From Pollutibacter soli (lineage in GTDB: Bacteria > Bacteroidota > Bacteroidia > Chitinophagales > Chitinophagaceae): a stretch of DNA of 64,000 bases. Location: NCBI GenBank assembly GCA_029269725.1, contig JARJHS010000008.1, positions 248,487-312,486 of the forward strand, in the 5' to 3' direction. Shown here one piece after another: positions 47,088 to 56,194 of this stretch (the stretch's first letter is position 1; each line of letters starts with the position of its first letter). The position numbers were made by a program, and so were the translations under genes. The notes under the pieces were generated by a model that worked only from the letters and a program-made list of their open reading frames with translations, did not search any database and was not told the origin of the DNA.

Positions 47088-48476
47088 ATGAATTTTTTGT
47101 TTGTATTAGCGGCGATCAACTGGCAGGCAGTAGGCCTGCAGGCCGGACAGCTCATTCTCTCCCTCAGCATATTGGTGATCATGCACGAACTCGGGCATTT
47201 TATCCCGGCAAAATGGTTTAAGTGTCGCGTAGAAAAATTCTATCTCTTTTTTGATCCCTGGTTTTCACTTTTTAAAAAGAAAGTAGGGGAAACTGAATAC
47301 GGCGTAGGTTGGTTACCGTTAGGGGGCTATGTGAAGATTTCCGGAATGATCGATGAAAGCATGGACAAAGAACAAATGAAAAAACCTGCTGAATCATGGG
47401 AATTCCGTAGTAAACCAGCCTGGCAGCGATTGATCATCATGATCGGTGGCGTTACCGTCAATGTGCTCCTCGCATTTTTTATTTATGCGATGATTTTGTT
47501 CACCTGGGGAGAAACAAAACTTCCAACCAAAAACATGACCGATGGTGTTTGGTGTGTTGATAGTCTTGCAACAAATATTGGTTTACAAACAGGCGATAAA
47601 ATTCTGGCTGTGAATGGTAAACCCGTAACCTATTTTGAAGACGCAAACGCAGAATTGCTTCTCGGTGAAAAAATTACGGTTGAGCGTGACGGTCAGGTTA
47701 AAGAAATTGTGATTCCGGTGAATTTTATCGGCCAGCTGGTGGAGACGGGGAAAAGAACTGCGCTCATTATGCCCCGTATTCCTGCAATTGTTGCAGAAGT
47801 CAGTGATTCATCTTATGCCAGGAAAGCTGGTTTAAAAGCAAAAGACAGAATTATCGGCATTAACGGAACTGACGTAAAATATTTTGATCAGATAAAGCCG
47901 CTGCTTGCAGGCAAAGAAAATGATACAATCAATCTTAAAGTACTGCGTGATGATAAACCGGTAGAATTGAAAACTGTATTGAGTAGTACTGCAAGCATCG
48001 GATTCTACCCTTTACTTTTGGGACTTGATGATCTGAAAAATCTGAAAGTCTATGAGTTTCAGTCGAGGGAGTACGGATTCTTTGAATCATTTCCTGCTGG
48101 TGTAAAAATGGCGATCAAGAAACTGGAATCTTATGTCGCGCAGTTTAAGAAGATCCTGAATCCGTCTACCGGTGCATATAAAGGTCTTGGAGGTTTCAAG
48201 GCCATGGGTTCCATATTCCCCAAATATGAATGGAACTGGGAAGCCTTCTGGACCATCACTGCATTCTTTTCTATTGCGCTCGCATTTATGAATCTCCTGC
48301 CAATTCCCGCACTGGACGGAGGGCATGTGTTATTTACTTTATATGAAATGGTCTCAGGCAGAAAGCCGAGCGAGAAATTTCTGGAATATGCACAGATCGT
48401 CGGCATGGTCCTGCTTTTCGGTCTGCTGATTTATGCCAATGGCAACGACTGGTTTGGCTGGGGTCGAAGTAAATAG
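47088..48476 (+). CDS. rseP: RIP metalloprotease RseP
   Basis: A 462-residue site-2 protease of the inner membrane. The zinc motif His33-Glu34-x-x-His37 is in VIMHELGHF, and the partner Asp is in LLPIPALDGGHVLF near the C-terminus. Two PDZ-like regions lie between (GLQTGDKILAVNGKPV at about 165 and ARKAGLKAKDRIIGINGTDV at about 245). It cleaves membrane-embedded anti-sigma factors and signal-peptide remnants. It follows dxr by 49 bp. Confidence 0.96.
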   Translation: MNFLFVLAAINWQAVGLQAGQLILSLSILVIMHELGHFIPAKWFKCRVEKFYLFFDPWFSLFKKKVGETEYGVGWLPLGGYVKISGMIDESMDKEQMKKPAESWEFRSKPAWQRLIIMIGGVTVNVLLAFFIYAMILFTWGETKLPTKNMTDGVWCVDSLATNIGLQTGDKILAVNGKPVTYFEDANAELLLGEKITVERDGQVKEIVIPVNFIGQLVETGKRTALIMPRIPAIVAEVSDSSYARKAGLKAKDRIIGINGTDVKYFDQIKPLLAGKENDTINLKVLRDDKPVELKTVLSSTASIGFYPLLLGLDDLKNLKVYEFQSREYGFFESFPAGVKMAIKKLESYVAQFKKILNPSTGAYKGLGGFKAMGSIFPKYEWNWEAFWTITAFFSIALAFMNLLPIPALDGGHVLFTLYEMVSGRKPSEKFLEYAQIVGMVLLFGLLIYANGNDWFGWGRSK

Positions 48477-48927
48477 TGGAGACGGGTACCCAAAACACAT
48501 TTTGAAAATGCGAAAAGATAATTTTTGAAAAACTTTAATGTAGTGCTAATAAGCAATTCGTATGATAGCTAATTCGTATAAGTTGGTCAGAATGAATGGC
48601 TAATCGTAGAATCCATATACGTGTTTTTACCAAGCAGTAAAAAAAATTACTGTAAAATCGGGCCATGTATTAAAATGTTGAAAATTGTATATTATTTTTA
48701 GGATAACAAATAAACGAAGCTTAACCTACTTCGATTCAGTTTCACAAATCCAATCTTAGTAAGTACCATCCACCATCCTCTACTTCCAATTGAAAATGAT
48801 TTACTGGAAATTTTCCAATGTTGTTCGTTAATGAATTGTGCATTTGCCGGAACATTTTGACACTTGGAGAACCACACGCTGAATTTTTTCGGTAACAACC
48901 CAATTATTTCAACACACTAACCCCTAT
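48477..48927. other. Intergenic region without recognised features
   Basis: This 451-bp AT-rich gap contains two short direct repeats of AATTCGTAT(A/G) near 48556-48580 but no convincing gene, hairpin or promoter. Confidence 0.4.
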
Positions 48928-49713
48928 ATGTGGCCAGGTAATCAGTCACTGCAAAAAAAAGGTAAGCCCCTGCGCATAAAGCGTAATGGCAATCAGGATG
49001 CTGTTGCAGAACAGCACCAGATCAGGCTCAATCCGAACAAGATAACCCTGATCCTGGGAGTAATTGCTGCTACAATAGTTGGCCTGGGCCTTGTGCTCCA
49101 GATCATGTATTATACCACTGATCTTGACAACTACCTGTTGTACCTGGATTTTCTTTTCAATGTGGACGATGAGTTGAATATCCCTTCTTATTTCTCGTCA
49201 GTTATTCTGCTGTTTGCAGCAATTTTATTAACAGCAATCACTTATTTGAAAGTTAACGCGAAAGATAAATTCCGCAGACACTGGATGTTACTGATGATCG
49301 GTTTTTATGTTCTTGCCGCTGATGAGATGATCACTTTGCATGAGCACCTCAACAAACCTTTCAAACAACTGATGGGAAACAATACTTCCGGAATATTCAC
49401 CTTTGCATGGGTTATTCCGGGAATGATTATCGTTGCCGCACTTGGTTTAACATTCATCCGCTTTCTTTCTAAACTTCCAAAGAGTACGAGGATGGGATTT
49501 ATGCTCGGAGGATTTTTCTATGTCGGCGGAGCGCTTGGTGTTGAAATGCTCGGTGCAAATTATGCAACTACCCACGGAATGCTGAACATGAATTACGCTT
49601 TGTTCACGATTGTTGAAGAGAGCTCTGAAATGCTTGGTGTAATCATCTTTATTCACGCATTACTTTGTTACATCAAAAACAGTTACCGCGAACTCACGCT
49701 TGATTTCAAATAG
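48928..49713 (+). CDS. Integral membrane protein of unknown function
   Basis: A 261-residue protein with a charged N-terminal tail (to about 35) and six or so membrane helices, including ITLILGVIAATIVGLGLVLQIMYYTTD and RMGFMLGGFFYVGGALGVEML. A conserved-looking acidic/His segment, LAADEMITLHEHLNKPF, sits between helices 3 and 4 and could coordinate metal or heme, and FTIVEESSEMLGVIIFIHALL adds acidic residues in a late helix. I do not recognise the family. Confidence 0.7.
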   Translation: MWPGNQSLQKKGKPLRIKRNGNQDAVAEQHQIRLNPNKITLILGVIAATIVGLGLVLQIMYYTTDLDNYLLYLDFLFNVDDELNIPSYFSSVILLFAAILLTAITYLKVNAKDKFRRHWMLLMIGFYVLAADEMITLHEHLNKPFKQLMGNNTSGIFTFAWVIPGMIIVAALGLTFIRFLSKLPKSTRMGFMLGGFFYVGGALGVEMLGANYATTHGMLNMNYALFTIVEESSEMLGVIIFIHALLCYIKNSYRELTLDFK

Positions 49714-49805
49714 CTTGTTGTATAGCCCAACTTTGTGAAGCGATTGCAATAACAGTCGTTTTCGCTTTCTCTGACCCTCTTCATATATCGAGGCTGAACG
49801 TTATA

Positions 49806-49846
49806 CGCTGAATGTTAAACGTCAAACGTTCAGCGTTAAACCTCTC
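49806..49846. repeat. AACGTTCAGCGTTAAACG-type inverted repeat
   Basis: TACGCTGAATGTT and AAACGTTCAGCGT face each other around a short loop. This simple AACGT-rich hairpin lies between the membrane protein and the tmRNA and may be a terminator-like or dispersed repeat. Confidence 0.45.
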
Positions 49847-49909
49847 TGCTCTCAGGATTTTCCGTAACTTTACAAACCCATAACAGTTTGCAACTGCATG
49901 GGAACCCCG

Positions 49910-50278
49910 GGGGCTGACCGGTTTTGACAGCATAGATCTTTGTATGTAAGCATGCAGTGCTTTGGGTATTCAGCACTTAAATCCGGATACTCAAACAATA
50001 AATGGCGAATCTAACTACGCCATGGCTGCCTAATCAGAGATTAGCGTAGTCATTATAGCCGCATAGCAGGCCTGTCTTTGCCGAGCTATCCCGCTGAATC
50101 AAAAAAAACAAGACTGCTGCAACAGAAGGCTGTGACTGTTGCTCAAGACCATTCAGCTAAGGTGTTCGTTGGTTCGTCCTGTTCCTGCGAAAACCCGACA
50201 AACAATCCAGGAATAAGCATGTAGAAGGCATATGGCGAATATGTTTGGACGCGGGTTCGACTCCCGCCAGCTCCACCA
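49910..50278 (+). ncRNA. ssrA: tmRNA
   Basis: A 369-nt tmRNA. The 5' end GGGGCTGACCGGTTTTGACAG and the 3' end GGTTCGACTCCCGCCAGCTCCACCA form the tRNA-like domain, with GGGGCT pairing to AGCTCC and CCA encoded. The tag reading frame at 50004-50033 gives GESNYAMAA followed by TAA. This is close to the Bacteroidota tag GENNYALAA. It rescues stalled ribosomes and marks the products for proteolysis with SmpB. Confidence 0.97.
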
Positions 50279-50389
50279 GATGACGTTGAACGTGTTGCTA
50301 TTTTATAAAATGGCAAGACAATCGATGGCAGCATTTTTATGCTGAGTTTTATTTTCCATCGGTAGTAAATGAAGCGGTTTACAACAGCC

Positions 50390-51283
50390 TTATAAAGCCG
50401 CGCGCGATTTGGTTATTTCATTCAGAATGTCCTTATTCGCACTCCATTCTTTTATTCTTCTGACAACAAGACTACAGATCTCGTCCTGTATCCGGAATGG
50501 ACTGGTTTGGGAAATTTCATGTTCATAAACATCAGACCATACCAAACGGTAGGTGGCTGTTTCCACCAATTGAATATTTACCCTGATGGTATCATTAATC
50601 ATTTGTGCTCCGCCAGTGATCAGGTGACTGAACCCCAAAACTGTACCCATTTCTCGATAATCAGGATGGGCAAGAACGAGGTTTTTTAAGGCCTGGTAAG
50701 CAATGATTGAAAGATGGCAGGTATTGGTCAGCGTGGATCCCAGCTGCATACAGAGTCCATCTGCAAATGACCTTAGATTATGGTCTTCCTGGTCGCAGAT
50801 AAATGGTACAACCGCTAAAGAAGTGAAGCCGGGAAACCCTGTAAAAGTAAATCCATTGTTTTTTTCGTCCGAAAGGTTTGATGAAATACCTGTTGGCCGA
50901 TTGGTAAAAACAGGCACATATTTACCCTTAGGAATTGAAATGATGATTGGGTCGTTAAAGCCGAGACCTTCATAATACTTGGATAAAGTGCGTCGGAGCC
51001 GGCCGGCATGTATCCGTACGATTCCATTTTCCTGCGGGTTGAAGCTGGCTGGTTTATCCAGCACATGCATAGCGATGGTGTATTCCTTCAGGCAATGCGA
51101 ACGGCCGACAATGGTTTCCTGAACAATAAAAGACAGAAATTTCCGGAGAATTTTCGATTCTGTAAATAAAGGATCATGATAGATCTTTTCGAGCTGCTCT
51201 TCTACGGCGCCAACGCTGAAAAGCATCTCCTGGTCATAAGCGATTTCACTGGACATAAGGAGGTATTTTTGGTTTAACAGCAT
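50390..51283 (-). CDS. Winged-helix/FlgO-like domain regulatory protein
   Basis: A protein of about 297 residues from ATG 51283 (an ATG at 51256 is also possible; the longest frame starts at TTG 51307). The N-terminal half has the pattern SKILRKFLSFIVQETIVGRSHCLKEYTIAMHVLDKP, FNPQENGIVRIHAGRLRRTLSKYYEGLG, then IISIPKGKYVPVF. This is the wHTH-like domain found in front of TPR or adenylate-cyclase-type regulators in Acidobacteria and Bacteroidota. The C-terminal half is FlgO/TolB-like (SLAVVPFICDQEDHNLRSFADGLCMQLGSTLT). It is probably a cytoplasmic regulator. The small gene at 51351 lies 43-70 bp upstream. Confidence 0.7.
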   Translation of the reverse strand: MLLNQKYLLMSSEIAYDQEMLFSVGAVEEQLEKIYHDPLFTESKILRKFLSFIVQETIVGRSHCLKEYTIAMHVLDKPASFNPQENGIVRIHAGRLRRTLSKYYEGLGFNDPIIISIPKGKYVPVFTNRPTGISSNLSDEKNNGFTFTGFPGFTSLAVVPFICDQEDHNLRSFADGLCMQLGSTLTNTCHLSIIAYQALKNLVLAHPDYREMGTVLGFSHLITGGAQMINDTIRVNIQLVETATYRLVWSDVYEHEISQTSPFRIQDEICSLVVRRIKEWSANKDILNEITKSRAAL

Positions 51284-51350
51284 CCATTCTTTGCCCAGGT
51301 CAGGCAAACAAAATGGCAGTTCTCAAAATGTCAGGACAGACTAATCAGTC

Positions 51351-51647
51351 TTAGGCATGGAATATTGGTACTTCATCTCTCCTTCCCTGTTGTGTTTCAA
51401 TAATTTTACCCAGGTGTGAGAAAGCGGTTGTCAGGATAATGTATGCGGAGGATTTTTTAAATCTTTCCAGGTCTTCAATAGAGTTCCAGTACGTAAAGAA
51501 ACGGTAGGTGTCCAAATCAGACTTATCTCTGAAAAACCCATGGCTGATGCAACCCAGTGGTATCTGTGTTGAAACCAATGACGCAGTTCCTTCAAACTCG
51601 CTTTGTTTCAGCGTTGGAATTTTGCCACTCAGGGTCAGGTAGAACAT
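51351..51647 (-). CDS. Small dimeric alpha/beta-barrel (ABM-like) protein
   Basis: A 98-residue protein with the size and pattern of antibiotic-biosynthesis-monooxygenase-like or stress-response dimeric barrels. A beta strand MFYLTLSGKI is followed by a helix, RFFTYWNSIEDLERFKKSSAY (the usual W/S-x-E-D pattern), and a C-terminal helix. No cofactor is bound in most relatives. It may be co-transcribed with the regulator downstream. The precise role is unknown. Confidence 0.6.
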   Translation of the reverse strand: MFYLTLSGKIPTLKQSEFEGTASLVSTQIPLGCISHGFFRDKSDLDTYRFFTYWNSIEDLERFKKSSAYIILTTAFSHLGKIIETQQGRRDEVPIFHA

Positions 51648-51958
51648 CTGTTTGGTTTACGGGGAATCTTAATGTCGGATTCCAAGACTTATGCCAGATT
51701 GTATTTTTTAAGAATATATTTCGTAAGAATATGATTTGCAATATATTACGATTGGTTTTTTTCTTACCTGTTTTACTTCTTATTTCACAGGGATAGTGAA
51801 ATTTCAATATGCTCGCGATATTTCGATACCGACTTTTCGAGATTTTAATTAAGCCTTTCGAATTTGAAATTGAAAGGCAGCTATATCCCGGAAAAAGCTG
51901 CGTTTGAATCGCCCGGAAATTTCTAACCAACAGCGATGCACCTTAAATACCAGTCATC
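51648..51958. other. Intergenic region without recognised features
   Basis: This 311-bp gap separates two minus-strand genes. I see no reliable gene or hairpin; a 112-codon frame on the minus strand has no protein-like pattern. Confidence 0.4.
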
Positions 51959-54016
51959 TTATACCCGATCGATCTGAAGCTTTTTAAGACGCGAACGAAG
52001 CGTACTCGGGTTTAAACCTAATCTCTCAGCTGCTCCGTCTTTGCCATTTATCCTTCCATTACATTCACTAAGTACTTTTAAAATGTGCCTCCTTTCGACA
52101 TTCTCCATCGATATCATCTCCGAATCAATTGTAGCGGGTTCACTGCCATCATTCAGCCATGCAAGCTGCAGGGTTTTGCCGGTACTCAGAATCACCGATC
52201 TTTCGATCAGGTTCCGTAGTTCCCGGATATTGCCTGGCCATGAATAACCTGATAATCGAAGTAAGTCAGCTTTTGAAACTTCGAAAACGTCCTTATTCAT
52301 TTCAGTTGCGTACTTTCTCACAAAGTGAGCAATCAGTAATGGGATATCGCCTGGCCGGTTTCTCAACGGAGGGATTGAAATCGGGAAAACGCTCAAACGA
52401 TAATATAGATCGTCGCGGAATTTGCCGGACTTAACTTCCTGCTGAAGGTTGCGGTTGGTAGCTGCAATTACCCGGACATCGACCTTGACAACCTGTGATC
52501 CGCCAATTCTTTCAAACTCACCAAACTGTAGCACCCGTAATAACTTTGCCTGTAGCGAAAGTGGTAGTTCACCGATTTCGTCAAGAAAAATCGTACTGCC
52601 ATCGGCAAGTTCAAACTTTCCTTTACGGCTGGAGGAAGCTCCGGTAAATGCACCTTTTTCGTGTCCAAAAAGTTCACTTTCTATTAAATCAGATGGAAGG
52701 GCCGCGCAATTGACACGAATCATCGGATGCTGATTCCTGAAACTATTCCGGTGTATCAGTTCGGCAAATAGTTCTTTCCCGGATCCGGTTTCACCCAGCA
52801 ATAATACTCCGGCATTCGTGGCCGCAACCTGTTTCGATTTCTGAATTGATTGCAATAGCTGATCACTTGTTCCGATCAGATCAGATTCTGTTTGATCAGG
52901 TGATATCTCGGCTTTAAGTAAAAGGTTTTCTTTTTCCAGTTGATTTTTCAGCAACTCAATCTCTTCGAAATATTTTATCTGCGCAGTATTGTCAACCCCT
53001 ATTTTCATCATCACTTTTTCTGATTTGTCCGCGTTGTACACAATTACGTTTGTCCAGTTGATGGAAAGCAACTGATGATCAGCACTGCGGATATTTTCAT
53101 GTGATGTAGATGAGACTGGTGTACTTTCATCGGTGATAAGCGTTTGGTAGTATTTCCTCGCCTGTTCTGCAGGAATATTCGTCGGGAATATAGCAAACCA
53201 ATCCTCGTTAATCATGCTGGTATTGCCTGTGAAACCTAATTTCTGAATCGCATATGGATTTGCGTATTTAACAATCCCACTACGGTCAAGTTCTACCACG
53301 AGGAGTTCCATATTTTTAACCAGCAGATTCCATCGTGAATCTCTCCAGCTGAGAACTTTTTCCAACCTGTTTTTTTCAAGAAGATTTGCAGTAAGTCTGA
53401 TGCTCATGATTACAGTAAAGGAAATCATGTGCAGGTGAGAAGTAAGAAAAGGGATTTTTGTCACCCAGGTTCCATAAATGTCGTGGTTGATTTTGTCGAT
53501 GATCGATAAAATCCAGACAACGCCATAAATGACCATAGCTGCGGATAGCCACCGGCTTTCATTTATGCGGCCGGACATCCTTTGTTTTTCTGCAGAAAGT
53601 ATTCCCTGTAAAAGAATAAGACCTAATGCAACTCTTGAGATATAAAACCAAAGTGTAAGATCATCAGACTCCATGAACATTATTCCATAGGATATCGCAA
53701 GTAGTGCGGCGATAACCCAGGTAATTTTTCTGTTTTTATAACCACTGTAATATTCAAGGAACCACGGGAGGAGTGCATAATAACTCCAGATGAAAATTCT
53801 TTTAAATTTTATTACGTCGGAATAGGGGGCAACATCCTGTACAATGAAACCAACGGGAGGAAGTACGATAAAGATGAAACCGCAAAGAGAAAGCATGCCA
53901 AAAACCAATTCAGCTTTTTGTCCACGGGAGTAAAGACCTGCAAAGAGATTTATCATTCCTGACAGCAACAGGATACCTGCTGTAATCAGGCCGAAAACGT
54001 GTTGAAATTCCTGCAT
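51959..54016 (-). CDS. Membrane-anchored sigma-54-dependent activator with PAS domain
   Basis: A 685-residue regulator. Seven membrane helices fill residues about 1-215. A PAS domain follows (about 235-345, [23 protein letters not shown]), then a short coiled coil. The AAA+ domain has Walker A GETGSGKE at 408-415, the sigma-54 contact motif GAFTGA in [12 protein letters not shown], and Walker [13 protein letters not shown]. The C-terminal Fis-type HTH is [22 protein letters not shown]. It would activate sigma-54 promoters in response to a membrane or ligand signal through the 7TM/PAS module, without a separate kinase. It is divergent from the small gene at 54355, its likely target. Confidence 0.9.
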   Translation of the reverse strand: MQEFQHVFGLITAGILLLSGMINLFAGLYSRGQKAELVFGMLSLCGFIFIVLPPVGFIVQDVAPYSDVIKFKRIFIWSYYALLPWFLEYYSGYKNRKITWVIAALLAISYGIMFMESDDLTLWFYISRVALGLILLQGILSAEKQRMSGRINESRWLSAAMVIYGVVWILSIIDKINHDIYGTWVTKIPFLTSHLHMISFTVIMSIRLTANLLEKNRLEKVLSWRDSRWNLLVKNMELLVVELDRSGIVKYANPYAIQKLGFTGNTSMINEDWFAIFPTNIPAEQARKYYQTLITDESTPVSSTSHENIRSADHQLLSINWTNVIVYNADKSEKVMMKIGVDNTAQIKYFEEIELLKNQLEKENLLLKAEISPDQTESDLIGTSDQLLQSIQKSKQVAATNAGVLLLGETGSGKELFAELIHRNSFRNQHPMIRVNCAALPSDLIESELFGHEKGAFTGASSSRKGKFELADGSTIFLDEIGELPLSLQAKLLRVLQFGEFERIGGSQVVKVDVRVIAATNRNLQQEVKSGKFRDDLYYRLSVFPISIPPLRNRPGDIPLLIAHFVRKYATEMNKDVFEVSKADLLRLSGYSWPGNIRELRNLIERSVILSTGKTLQLAWLNDGSEPATIDSEMISMENVERRHILKVLSECNGRINGKDGAAERLGLNPSTLRSRLKKLQIDRV

Positions 54017-54354
54017 AAGAGCTCATTAAAGCTACTTCTCAGAGTGGAGGATTTACAGGGACGGGTTACACCAATTCAGAAAATGGGTTAATGAAATTAC
54101 CCGCACAATTTAAAGAAAGTTCCGCGTTAGTGCCTGTAGTACTTTAAACGACAGGAACCCATAAAGTACCAATGTACTTTTTGACATTTTACGGCTTGAA
54201 ATTTCACCGCAATCCGACTAAAGGTTAACCGTTAAATCGCATTTTCAGGTCTTTTAAACAAGTCTTGATTGTACTTTAGTGAAGACTGAATGAGGCGAAA
54301 TTTGCCTCAGAAATCCTGTAAACCTTGTTATCAAATAAAAACCCGAAGGAAGGC
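54017..54354. promoter_or_regulatory. Regulatory region with GTACTTT repeats
   Basis: This divergent gap has three GTACTTT copies (54139-54145, 54174-54180, 54271-54277). One forms a palindrome with AAAGTAC at 54163-54169. A second inverted repeat, TGAGGC-N7-GCCTCA, lies at 54291-54309. I found no match to the sigma-54 GG-N10-GC pattern at a sensible position. The repeats may bind the activator at 51959 or another regulator. Confidence 0.4.
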
Positions 54355-54606
54355 ATGGAAGCTAAGAATTTCCAATTGCAGGCAGTGAAAGAAAGGTTCC
54401 CGAAACAGGAAAATGACATCACTACCCTTTATTACCACGATCTAGAATTCAGGGCTATCTGTGAGGATTATTATTTGTGCATGTATTACCTGAGTAAGTT
54501 CAGAAAGGAAACCAATGAAACTACTCAAACGGTCGAAGAATATGAGAACATGAAGCAGGAACTTGAATCTGAACTAATGGACCGGCTGAAATCGCGTATC
54601 AGATAA
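54355..54606 (+). CDS. Small hypothetical protein downstream of sigma-54 activator
   Basis: An 83-residue charged helical protein (MEAKNFQLQAVKERFPKQEND, then YYHDLEFRAICEDYYLCMYYLSKF, then a Glu/Lys-rich helix). It has no signal peptide or membrane helix. The start is ATG 54355, preceded by an AAGGAAGG ribosome-binding-like sequence; an upstream TTG frame start is less likely. Its place opposite the activator gene suggests it is regulated by it. No family is recognised. Confidence 0.6.
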   Translation: MEAKNFQLQAVKERFPKQENDITTLYYHDLEFRAICEDYYLCMYYLSKFRKETNETTQTVEEYENMKQELESELMDRLKSRIR

Positions 54607-54655
54607 TCGGTTATTGTATACTGTTACTTTAACACCCCATGGCTCCGGCAAATAA

Positions 54656-54688
54656 AAAAGCAGGAAACGACAATTGGTTCCTGCTTTT
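54656..54688. terminator. Bidirectional terminator
   Basis: AAAAGCAGGAAAC and GTTCCTGCTTTT pair around a short loop between convergent genes 54355 and 54757. It has A/T runs on both sides. Confidence 0.85.
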
Positions 54689-54756
54689 ATATTTAACCAA
54701 AACAACTGCTAAGAAAACTTTATCTGTAAAAACTTTATTTGTAAAAAAACTTGTTT

Positions 54757-55368
54757 CTAGTAGCGGTTGGTGAACATAAAACCGATAGTAATTCCAAAAT
54801 TGGAGAAACTATTACTATTGATCAGATCTGTTTTGTTAGTTGCGAAACTATAACCCAGGGCTATATTGGCACCGAATCCGCTATTTTCTCCAAACATTAC
54901 GAACGCGCCAACTTCAGGCCTGGCAACAAATCCCCAGTTATCATCATCGCTCACATAAACATTGTAATACAGCGATTGTTGTAATGACTGCCCGCCGAGA
55001 GCAACACCTGCATATGGTCTGAGCAGTTTCCCTTTCTTGAAATAGTAATGGAATGTAGCTGTGATAGGCACCTGGTAAGCCTGTGCGATATAGTCAGATG
55101 TGATTGCTCCGTTACCATCTGGTTTTTCAATGGTACGGCGATTGAAATATTCTTCGTAAGATGCCCAGCTCCAGGCGAGGCCCACCGAAAATTTTTCCTT
55201 GATCACATACCTGTATTCCAGTTTGCCACCGGCAAAACTGGTTTGCTTAATATAGTTAGATGTTGTGGGGAAATTGATTTCCCAGTTGGCTGTGAATATG
55301 TGCGTCTGACCGTTGGCGATAGTGGTAAAGGCGGTGAACACCAACAGGCCTATGATTAATTTTTTCAT
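54757..55368 (-). CDS. Outer-membrane beta-barrel protein
   Basis: A 203-residue protein with a signal peptide (MKKLIIGLLVFTAFTTIANG). Alternating amphipathic strands, an aromatic C-terminal end (FGITIGFMFTNRY) and turn residues fit a small eight-strand barrel of the OmpA/OmpW-like beta-barrel group. The sequence VPITATFHYYFKKGKLLRPYAGVALGG is typical of such barrels. Function is unknown. It lies 388 bp upstream of no obvious partner; the DUF4136 lipoprotein at 55388 is next on the same strand. Confidence 0.75.
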   Translation of the reverse strand: MKKLIIGLLVFTAFTTIANGQTHIFTANWEINFPTTSNYIKQTSFAGGKLEYRYVIKEKFSVGLAWSWASYEEYFNRRTIEKPDGNGAITSDYIAQAYQVPITATFHYYFKKGKLLRPYAGVALGGQSLQQSLYYNVYVSDDDNWGFVARPEVGAFVMFGENSGFGANIALGYSFATNKTDLINSNSFSNFGITIGFMFTNRY

Positions 55369-55387
55369 GTGTTTAGATTTAGTCAGG

Positions 55388-56005
55388 TTAATTGGTCTTC
55401 AGATAAGGTGATTGATCGAATGACTGGTTAATGGCTTCGATACCCAGGGCTAAGTCGTCAGACGTGTTGCCCAGTCCGCCGGACATTACGGAAGTCCATT
55501 GAACTGTCAGCCTTTCTTCCTGCTCAGCATTTTTCAGATCGATAAAATCCAGAATTAAAGTACCTGTAGGAATACTATAAAGACTGTAATATGGGTAGTA
55601 CGGAGGATAGTAACAATACCAATAGCATCCCCAGTAGCCCCACCACCACCAGCCAGAGTAAATAACTCCGATATTCAGATCTTTCACCGCATTTAAGGCA
55701 AGACCAACGTCAGGATTGCTTCCTTTGGCAACCAGTGTATAGCCTCGTGCCTGCATTTGTGCTTTCACCGCATCAATGAGTTGCTTTGCATCAGCATCAA
55801 ACCAAAGCGTATCGTTCGGGTTCGTGGTTCTCAGAGCAATAGTGTCAGAAATGAAATAAGTTTTGTAACTGCCGAAATTGGCAGTAGAGGCTTTGGAGGT
55901 CTGCACTACAAATTCATTCGAAAGTTTGTCATAGTCCGGCTGTTTCCGGCATTGTGAAAAAATGACAATACAAGACGCCAGTACAGGCAAAACGTATTTT
56001 TTCAT
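55388..56005 (-). CDS. DUF4136 lipoprotein
   Basis: A 205-residue protein beginning MKKYVLPVLASCIVIFSQCRK, with a lipobox (IFSQC) at residues 15-19 and Cys19 as the lipidation site. The mature part has the DUF4136 order: FGSYKTYFISDT, a helix with AKQLIDAVKAQMQARGY, NPDVGLALNAV, a Trp/Tyr-rich stretch (YSGWWWWGYWGCYWYCYYPPYYPYY region) and a C-terminal LILDFIDLKNAEQEERLTVQWTS. Envelope protein of unknown role. The longer frame begins at 56062, but the signal sequence fixes the start at 56005. Confidence 0.8.
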   Translation of the reverse strand: MKKYVLPVLASCIVIFSQCRKQPDYDKLSNEFVVQTSKASTANFGSYKTYFISDTIALRTTNPNDTLWFDADAKQLIDAVKAQMQARGYTLVAKGSNPDVGLALNAVKDLNIGVIYSGWWWWGYWGCYWYCYYPPYYPYYSLYSIPTGTLILDFIDLKNAEQEERLTVQWTSVMSGGLGNTSDDLALGIEAINQSFDQSPYLKTN

Positions 56006-56194
56006 TGTATTAATTTTTATGGTCCTCGAAAAATATCCTTGCTGTGGCAAAAGTAGCCACACACGAACTTGCGTTTGATGCCTTCCGTGTATTTTACAGT
56101 GTGCCTGAATCGATTATACAGTAAAACAGGTGCATAAAGCAGCTATTTTCAGATTCGTCGAATCGAAGCAAAATCAACTACAATCAGTGGGGAG

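Noticed and set aside
51592-51930. 112-codon minus-strand open frame
   Set aside because: It overlaps the start of the ABM-like gene in another frame, and its composition is not protein-like.
54291-54309. Possible sigma-54 promoter at the GGCGAAATTTGCC sequence
   Set aside because: The spacing between GG and GC is eight bases, not the ten required; it is better read as an inverted repeat.
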